A DNA stretch of 47,864 nt from Methylomonas koyamae (GTDB taxonomy: Bacteria > Pseudomonadota > Gammaproteobacteria > Methylococcales > Methylomonadaceae). The translations under genes were made by a program, and so were the position numbers. Positions 30,939 through 37,919 of the stretch are shown here, one piece after another. The stretch lies in NCBI GenBank assembly GCA_945877625.1, contig CAMCSF010000003.1, positions 1-47,864 of the forward strand, written 5' to 3'. The number at the start of each line of letters is the position of its first letter. The first letter of the stretch is position 1. The notes beneath the pieces are model-generated. The model was not told the origin of the DNA. It was given only the letters and a program-made list of their open reading frames with translations, and did not search any database.

Positions 30939-30997
30939 AATCACGACTATATCCGAGAATGACTGAAATTCCTGCCTAACCTCCGTTAATAACAAGA

Positions 30998-33124
30998 TCA
31001 AGCTTGCAAACGAAATACTTCAATTAAGCCGTGCAAATGTTTTGCCTGATCTTCTAACGACTGCGCTGCCGCTGCCGCTTCTTCTACTAATGACGCATTT
31101 TGCTGGGTCACCGAATCCATTTGCAGAATCGCTTGGTTCACTTCAATAATCCCAGTGCTCTGCTCGGCTGATGCCGCCGAAATTTCCGCCATCAAATCGG
31201 TCACACGCTGTACTGAGGTAACGACATCGCTCATGGTTTTACCGGCCTGTTCAACTTGCGCGCTACCGCTTTCCACTTTAGCGACTGAATTGGCGATTAA
31301 GTCTTTAATTTCTTTCGCCGCTGCTGCTGAACGTTGCGCTAATGAACGCACTTCGCTGGCCACGACCGCAAAGCCTCGACCTTGCTCACCGGCTCTAGCT
31401 GCTTCCACCGCCGCATTCAATGCCAAGATATTGGTTTGGAACGCCAAGCCATCAATCACACTAATAATGTCAGCCACTTTATAAGAACTTTCGTAAATCG
31501 ACTCCATGGTTTTCACCACTTCACCCACCGCATCACCACCCTTGACTGCCACATGAGCAGTTTCCGCCACTAAACTATTGGCTAATCGGGAATTATCAGC
31601 ATTTTGTTTTACAGTTGAAGCCAACTGTTCCATGCTGGCGGCATTTTCTTCCAAACTCGCCGCTTGCTGTTCGGTACGTTGTGACAAGTCCAAGTTGCCG
31701 CTGGCGATTTGTGATGCCGAACTATGAATCGCGGCAACCGAATCAACAATTTCGTTAATCATAGCCAACAAATTATCGCGAGTGGCATTGATACCGTTGG
31801 CGGTTGTGCCAAATAAACCGGGGTAATTTTTATCAATTCTTTGAGTTAAGTCACCCTTAGCCAAAGTGTTGGCAATACGAGCAATATCCGACAAACTTTG
31901 GTCCGAAGTTTGATTCAATCGATTCAACAATTTGGCCAAGGTTTTTGCATAACCACGACGACTGTCTTCATCCATCCGATAGCTAAAGTCACCATTCGCA
32001 GCCCCATCAACCGCTTGCTGAACATCAGAAATAATCGACTGCAAATTAGCTCGCATCACAGCCATCGCCGCCAAAATACTGTCACGATCACCATCACGGA
32101 CCAGCAAATGAATATTCAATTCGCCAGCGGCGATTTGATTCGCTGCCAACACCGCATCATCTGGATTACCACCAATTTTATGCAACAAGCCCTGATTCAA
32201 ACGATTTAAAGTTTGGCAAATTTCTAACTCAAAACCCTTTTTATCAGCCAAATTAACATTGCGGGTAAAATCACCTAACACTGCATATTCGACTTGTTGC
32301 TGTAATTGCGAAACAATCCGCTGTAATTCTTGTTGCATCAATTTCACAGTGGCTAACAAACTCTCTTTATCACCAGATTGCAATTTAATCTGATTGGATA
32401 AATTGCCCTGCGCAATTTGCTTAGCAATCTTCACCACCTCTCGTGGCTCTCCACCTAACTGTATAAGCACAGACTGTGCAATCAAAAATCCAACAACCGT
32501 TGTCACCAATAAAGACACTATCAGTATTGCCAGCATAATCGCGCTATCGGTTTCAGTCTGGTCTTTAGCCAAAACCTCATCAGCAGCTGTACGCTGATTC
32601 ACCAACGGGACAACTTTATCAATCACCCAACGATGCGCTCTATAGGCTTGGACCAAACGCGGCATGACGCTATTAACTGCGTTTTTATCACCCTTCTCTA
32701 TAGCGGGAATTAACTGATTTAATGCAAGATCATAAAAATTAATCGCTGAGTTATAGGATCTTTCTAAAAACAACTCAGCCATCTCACCCGTCAGTTCTTG
32801 TTTTAACCAATAGTCATGACGGGTATCGTATTCACCTTTTAAGGTTTTCAGTTTTTCGATTAACTTATCCTGCTCTTTTTTATCATCAGCATTAACCAAT
32901 TCGATACTCACCAAATACGACTCAATAATATATTCGGGCGGCGGCAAAATATCAGCCACCAAATCTTTGCCTTGGACGATACGCTGATACAGGGGGCTAT
33001 TAATTTGCAACTGATGGAGTGTTTGAAACGACCAAAACCCATAAGTCAAAAAGCCAAAAGCAAATAACGCCATTAACGCTGCAAATCGTTGTTTAACAGT
33101 AAAGGCATTAATAATTCTATTCAT
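30998..33124 (-). CDS. Methyl-accepting chemotaxis protein, transmembrane, with multiple HAMP-like segments
   Basis: Two TMs flanking a helical sensor; repeated AxxIAxGxL/GDF segments; tip [40 protein letters not shown]; start MNRIINAF preferred (ORF starts 33151). Confidence 0.95.
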   Translation of the reverse strand: MNRIINAFTVKQRFAALMALFAFGFLTYGFWSFQTLHQLQINSPLYQRIVQGKDLVADILPPPEYIIESYLVSIELVNADDKKEQDKLIEKLKTLKGEYDTRHDYWLKQELTGEMAELFLERSYNSAINFYDLALNQLIPAIEKGDKNAVNSVMPRLVQAYRAHRWVIDKVVPLVNQRTAADEVLAKDQTETDSAIMLAILIVSLLVTTVVGFLIAQSVLIQLGGEPREVVKIAKQIAQGNLSNQIKLQSGDKESLLATVKLMQQELQRIVSQLQQQVEYAVLGDFTRNVNLADKKGFELEICQTLNRLNQGLLHKIGGNPDDAVLAANQIAAGELNIHLLVRDGDRDSILAAMAVMRANLQSIISDVQQAVDGAANGDFSYRMDEDSRRGYAKTLAKLLNRLNQTSDQSLSDIARIANTLAKGDLTQRIDKNYPGLFGTTANGINATRDNLLAMINEIVDSVAAIHSSASQIASGNLDLSQRTEQQAASLEENAASMEQLASTVKQNADNSRLANSLVAETAHVAVKGGDAVGEVVKTMESIYESSYKVADIISVIDGLAFQTNILALNAAVEAARAGEQGRGFAVVASEVRSLAQRSAAAAKEIKDLIANSVAKVESGSAQVEQAGKTMSDVVTSVQRVTDLMAEISAASAEQSTGIIEVNQAILQMDSVTQQNASLVEEAAAAAQSLEDQAKHLHGLIEVFRLQA

Positions 33125-33195
33125 GGAAAAAACCTGTTTAGATGAAAACAAAGAGGGAAAGGAAATCTGTATGCCAAGTCATAACGCTTAACCAA

Positions 33196-33242
33196 TTTTA
33201 AAAATCGGTATCGTACCCTACATGGGTTACCGACTTTTAAAA
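33196..33242. repeat. Long near-perfect inverted repeat (bidirectional terminator-like or operator)
   Basis: TTTTAAAAaTCGGTA ... TACCGAcTTTTAAAA with inner ACCC/GGGT. Confidence 0.75.
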
Positions 33243-33374
33243 CTGTTGAACCTGTTTTATCTAGTTATTTTAAAAGCTAACGAGCAAGCGCTTTTGCTTA
33301 AGGAAGAGGCTTATTTCGCCTTATTTTGATTTTTTAACAGATTTTATCGACATCATTTAGCTATCGACAAAGGT

Positions 33375-33463
33375 GTAGACCGGAATAAACGTAGCGTTTC
33401 CGGTGAAGGCTTGATCGCTTGCAATAAGCTCTCTGCCAGAAACGCGACGCTTATTACTGACCT
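33375..33463. repeat. Dispersed hairpin repeat, copy 1
   Basis: ggaataaacgtagcgtttccgg ... ccagaaacgcgacgcttattactgacc; related to copy at 37591-37684. Confidence 0.7.
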
Positions 33464-33534
33464 AGTTGTGTCCGATAAATAAGGCTTGCAATGATTGAAA
33501 AGACTAGCGAGAAATATCCCAACCAATAGCGAAT

Positions 33535-35700
33535 TTAGAATAATTCAAAGACAACACGATCAGCCTGGGTTTCTGAACCAGCCGCAGATTCCCCCGCGTG
33601 ACCGCCAGAATCAGCATCATTAGAAAAATTAGCAATCATTTCGCGCAAATAACGGGATTGTTTTTCCAAAATTGAGGCCGCTTCAATCGACTCACCCGCC
33701 AAAACATTGTTCATTTGGGTAATCGAATCGATTTGAGTGATCACATCTTTAACTTGATCAATACCAATGCTTTGCTCAGAAGAAGCCAAGGAAATATCGG
33801 CCATTAGATCGGTAACACGATTAACCGAACTAACCACTTCGTTAATGGTTTTACCGGCGTATTCAACTCGGGTATTACCGGTTTGAACATTGGCCACCGA
33901 AACTTGAATCAAGGCTTTAATTTCTTTTGCCGCAGCGGCAGAACGTTGTGCTAACGAGCGCACTTCACTAGCTACCACCGCAAAACCACGACCTTGCTCC
34001 CCTGCTCTGGCGGCTTCCACAGCAGCATTCAGCGCTAAGATATTGGTTTGGAAAGCAATTTCATCAATCACCCCAATAATATTGGCCACTTTATGCGAAC
34101 TTTGGTTAATCGAGGCCATCGTGCTAATCACTTCGCCAACTGCCTCACCACCTTGTTCAGCGATGCTAGAGGTATCCAATACTAATTGATTAGCCAAACG
34201 GGCGTTATCAGCGGTTTGCTTAACCCTTACCAACAGATTTTCCATACTGATGGCGTTTTTCTTCAAACTCACCGATTGCACTTCGGTACGCTGAGCAAAA
34301 TCCATATTGCCATTACTAATCTGTAACGAAGCGGCGTGAATCACTTCAATCGAACTGGCCATTGCCTTAACCATATCGATTAAGGATTGACGCATTTGAT
34401 TAACCCCGCTCGCGGTTTCACCAAACAAGCCCGGATAATCGGCATCAATTTGCTGGGTTAAATCGCCTTGGGCTAAGTGATTAGTAATTCGAGAAATATC
34501 ACTCAAATTCTCTTCAACAATTTCAAATAAACGATTCACTTGCTCGACCAAGGTTTTATTCGAGCCTTTCAAGTTAAGTTCAGATAATCGACCGCTAAAA
34601 TCACCATGACTAGCGGCATCAACATGATCAATCATTTCATTCAAACGATGTCGACGCTCTTCTAAAGCCTCCATGATGTAATCAAACACCGCTTTGTATT
34701 CACCGACTGCTTGTACTTGCACTTGACTAGAAAAATCACCTTCAGCCAAGGCGGCAATTTGCTGTTTAAACACAGTAAATATCGAATCTAAGGTTGAAAT
34801 AGTGGCGTTGACACTTTGTTTCACCGCCTCAAAATCACCTTCCATCGTCAATTCAACCCGATGCTTAAAATCGCCTTCACTCAGTGCTCTAGTCGATTGG
34901 CTAATATCGGCTAGTGAGGTTTCCACCATGTCAGCACTGCGATTAAATAATCGCGCAATCATGCCCAATTCATCATCGCCGTAGTAATCGATTCTGGCTG
35001 AAATATCACCACGATCAAAATCCCTAACCCCGCGCCAGACTTGCTGTACTGTTGATTTAGTCTGCTCAGCAATCCAGACAGTTAAAGCCAAACTCAGTAA
35101 GGAACTAAACCCCGCTGTCGCAATCACCCATCGTGAATCAAACTGATAGACCGACAATATGCCAGTCCCTAAACTGCCGACAATCGCCACTGTCACTGGT
35201 AAAACACTGCGCGCTTTTAACGATAAACCGCCCAAAATACCCGCCGATTTGCGACGCGTGGCAATGGTATCTAGGACAATTTTCTCGCCGCGATTAATTC
35301 GGCTATACAGTGTTTCCGCTTTAACGATGGCTTCAGGACTAGGCTTTTTGCGAATTGAGCGGTAACCAAAAATTTGGTTAGAGCCTTTGTAAATCGGTGT
35401 CACCGAGGCATGAACCCAATAAAAATCACCATTAGCACAACGATTTTTAATCACCCCAGTCCATTGAGCGCCTGACCTTACCGTACGCCATAAATCCGCA
35501 TAGGCTTCAGCCGGCATATCAGGATGACGAACGATATTGTGACTTTTGCCAATTAACTCGGCTTCACTATAACCAGAAACCCGACAAAAAGCCGGATTCG
35601 CGGCTCGGATAATGCCTTCTGCGTCGGTTTCAGAAATTAAAACCTCACTGGCAAGAAAATCACGCTCTATATCGGTAACAGGCAGATTTGATGTCTTCAT
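33535..35700 (-). CDS. Aer-like PAS-containing chemoreceptor with multiple HAMP-like segments
   Basis: N-terminal PAS (SETDAEGIIRAANPAFCRVSGYSEAELIGKSHNIVRHPDMPAEAYADLW), hydrophobic hairpin, HAMP-like repeats, MCP tip [40 protein letters not shown]. Confidence 0.94.
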   Translation of the reverse strand: MKTSNLPVTDIERDFLASEVLISETDAEGIIRAANPAFCRVSGYSEAELIGKSHNIVRHPDMPAEAYADLWRTVRSGAQWTGVIKNRCANGDFYWVHASVTPIYKGSNQIFGYRSIRKKPSPEAIVKAETLYSRINRGEKIVLDTIATRRKSAGILGGLSLKARSVLPVTVAIVGSLGTGILSVYQFDSRWVIATAGFSSLLSLALTVWIAEQTKSTVQQVWRGVRDFDRGDISARIDYYGDDELGMIARLFNRSADMVETSLADISQSTRALSEGDFKHRVELTMEGDFEAVKQSVNATISTLDSIFTVFKQQIAALAEGDFSSQVQVQAVGEYKAVFDYIMEALEERRHRLNEMIDHVDAASHGDFSGRLSELNLKGSNKTLVEQVNRLFEIVEENLSDISRITNHLAQGDLTQQIDADYPGLFGETASGVNQMRQSLIDMVKAMASSIEVIHAASLQISNGNMDFAQRTEVQSVSLKKNAISMENLLVRVKQTADNARLANQLVLDTSSIAEQGGEAVGEVISTMASINQSSHKVANIIGVIDEIAFQTNILALNAAVEAARAGEQGRGFAVVASEVRSLAQRSAAAAKEIKALIQVSVANVQTGNTRVEYAGKTINEVVSSVNRVTDLMADISLASSEQSIGIDQVKDVITQIDSITQMNNVLAGESIEAASILEKQSRYLREMIANFSNDADSGGHAGESAAGSETQADRVVFELF

Positions 35701-35728
35701 AAGGATATTCTCTTAGCGGTAGGCGAGC

Positions 35729-36529
35729 TTAAGGACATAGCTGCAATAGAAATTCACGTAATTGGGCAAAGTCTTCAGCAGCACGGCTTTTAGGTGCGTA
35801 ATAACGAATCGGTTTACCGTGAGCAAACGATTCAGCCAAACTAATATCGTTGCGAATACCGGGTAACACTTTAGAACTACCAAATTGCTGGGAAACCCCT
35901 TCTTTGACGGTGCGATGCACACGAATATGATCCGACGACATCATCGGTAAAAATCCAGCCACTTTCAGCTTTTTATTCGGCCCTGAAATAATCTTAAACA
36001 AGACGCGGGTTAACTGACGCACCCCTTCAAATGACAAGGGATGCGGCACATAAGGCACTAATAACCAATTAGCGGCGATCAAAGCGTTTAACAACAAAAT
36101 GTCATGGGATGGCGGCGTGTCTAAAATCACCACATCAAATTGATCGACAATCGCAGCCTCGGCCAAAGCGGTTTTTAACACCGTTTCATCACGCAAACCT
36201 TCGCCATGTTCAAACAAAGCATCGGCTGGCACTAAGCTCAAACCTTCAAACGCAGTGGACTGAATCGCCGCCGTTAAGCTGGCTTCACGATGACGAAACA
36301 AACTGTGAATCGTCGCATCATCTTTACCGACTTTAACCCCCAAACCTACCGCACAATGGCCTTGGGTATCCATATCGATTAACAATACTCGGCGACCCAT
36401 GGCCGCTAATTCGGCGGCGATATTGACCGAAACGGTGGTTTTACCGGTGCCGCCCTTACGATTAGACACGGCAATCACTTGTAATTGATGTGGCGTAGTT
36501 TGCGGTTTATCCATAGTGATTTGGCTCAA
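35729..36529 (-). CDS. ParA/MinD-family ATPase of a chemosensory cluster (ParC/PpfA-like)
   Basis: VIAVSNRKGGTGKTTVSVNIAAELAAMGRRVLLIDMDTQGHCAVGLG; VVILDTPPS. Confidence 0.93.
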   Translation of the reverse strand: MSQITMDKPQTTPHQLQVIAVSNRKGGTGKTTVSVNIAAELAAMGRRVLLIDMDTQGHCAVGLGVKVGKDDATIHSLFRHREASLTAAIQSTAFEGLSLVPADALFEHGEGLRDETVLKTALAEAAIVDQFDVVILDTPPSHDILLLNALIAANWLLVPYVPHPLSFEGVRQLTRVLFKIISGPNKKLKVAGFLPMMSSDHIRVHRTVKEGVSQQFGSSKVLPGIRNDISLAESFAHGKPIRYYAPKSRAAEDFAQLREFLLQLCP

Positions 36530-36533
36530 TTTC

Positions 36534-37115
36534 TCAGAAAAGTTCTATCTTGGCGCCTGCATCATCATCGCTACTATTGGCATGACGACCTTCTAAAGCC
36601 AGATATTCATCTAATACTTGCTGCATTTGCAATGGCAAGGTTTGCAACTCTTCATCCGAAGAATCGACTTTTTCGACAAACTCTTGGAACAAGGCATTCC
36701 GTTTATTAACCGCATACTCAATGCGCTCAATCCGCTGTCTAACCACATCTTGAAATTGAATTTGCCCCAACATTTCAGCAATTTCTGCCGCTAATTTAGC
36801 GTTATGCTCGGCAACCATTGTGAACAAGGCTTTGTAATGTTGGCGAAGTTGATCGGCACCGTGTTCAATTTCACTGGCTTTCAAGGTCGGACTATCCAAA
36901 TGCTGCAATAAAGCATTGGTTTCGTCGCTGAGCTTGCGCCCCCGCATAATCAAACTCATGGCCGCATCTTCGGTATCAACCACCACACCATTCAATTGAT
37001 CGGCCAATACTTCATCCAGACGCATGTGGTTAACCATCATTAACGCCGCCTGTTGATTAGCGATATGAGATTCCTCGGTTTGTTCGGTGATAGCGTTTTC
37101 AACTGACATAAGCAT
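36534..37115 (-). CDS. CheZ-like putative CheY-P phosphatase
   Basis: Helical 193-aa protein with AEIAEMLGQIQFQDVVRQRIERIE carrying the D-x3-Q motif of CheZ-type phosphatases. Confidence 0.7.
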   Translation of the reverse strand: MLMSVENAITEQTEESHIANQQAALMMVNHMRLDEVLADQLNGVVVDTEDAAMSLIMRGRKLSDETNALLQHLDSPTLKASEIEHGADQLRQHYKALFTMVAEHNAKLAAEIAEMLGQIQFQDVVRQRIERIEYAVNKRNALFQEFVEKVDSSDEELQTLPLQMQQVLDEYLALEGRHANSSDDDAGAKIELF

Positions 37116-37489
37116 TAAGCTCCGGGTAAAACCTGTTTAATAATCTTGAGTAAATCAGCACCGCCCATAGGCTTAACCAACCAACCAGTAGCGCCGAGTT
37201 TTTTCGCTTCATCACGACGAGTTTGCTGATTTTCGGTGGTTAACACCAAAATCGGCGTGAAGCGTAAATTTGCCAAAGCCCGCGCGTGTTGAATCAATTC
37301 CAAACCGTTCATATTCGGCATATTGATGTCGGTGATAATTAAGTCGGGTTTTAAACCGCCTTTCAACTTATCTAAAGCCTGTACACCATCCGGTGCGGTT
37401 TCTACGATAAACCCGGCGATTTCTAAATTGTTTCTGACACTCATCAAAATAGTTGCTGAGTCATCAATCACGAAAATGGTCTTTGCCAT
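37115..37489 (-). CDS. cheY: CheY-like single-domain response regulator
   Basis: FVIDDSATILMSVRNNLE; LIITDINMPNMNGLELI; GWLVKPM. Confidence 0.95.
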   Translation of the reverse strand: MAKTIFVIDDSATILMSVRNNLEIAGFIVETAPDGVQALDKLKGGLKPDLIITDINMPNMNGLELIQHARALANLRFTPILVLTTENQQTRRDEAKKLGATGWLVKPMGGADLLKIIKQVLPGA

Positions 37490-37590
37490 AATATTTTTTC
37501 CTAAACTAACGTCTATAAATACAATCTCGGTTGCTGCTATTTCGCCACAACAACCACTTTCAACCTCAATCCCACATTAACCCGTTAAAA

Positions 37591-37684
37591 CCGATAAGCT
37601 GGAATCAGCACAGCGTTTCCGGCGAAAGCTTTAACGGTTTTCAATAAACTTCCAACCCGAAACGCGGTGCTGATTCGGGCCTAC
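37591..37684. repeat. Dispersed hairpin repeat, copy 2
   Basis: ggaatcagcacagcgtttccgg ... cccgaaacgcggtgctgattcgggcc. Confidence 0.7.
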
Positions 37685-37688
37685 AAAA

Positions 37689-37919
37689 TCACAAAACGGT
37701 TTTTAGCCAAGCGCGTAAATTTTCATCTTTCGGCCAAACCGCAATCTGGATTTTTGCGGCAATCAAAACTTGCAAATTCGCTGGGTGCAAATGGCTGCAA
37801 CGGCTTAAATCGAGCTTGGGATTGCTACGGTTTTGTAGCCAATCCAATAACGATTCGGCTTCATCAACACTAACCACGTCACTAAACACCGCTTGATTTT
37901 TTTTATATTCAATCGCCAT
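37689..37919 (-). CDS. Small STAS-like protein with degenerate phospho-acceptor site
   Basis: 76 aa; KLDLSRCSHLHPANLQVLIAAK resembles the STAS core (vDLS...iDSaGLqvLlaa). Confidence 0.6.
   Translation of the reverse strand: MAIEYKKNQAVFSDVVSVDEAESLLDWLQNRSNPKLDLSRCSHLHPANLQVLIAAKIQIAVWPKDENLRAWLKTVL

Noticed and set aside
35713-35922. 69-aa minus-strand ORF overlapping the 3' end of parA
   Set aside because: Out-of-frame shadow of parA; no RBS or recognisable motif
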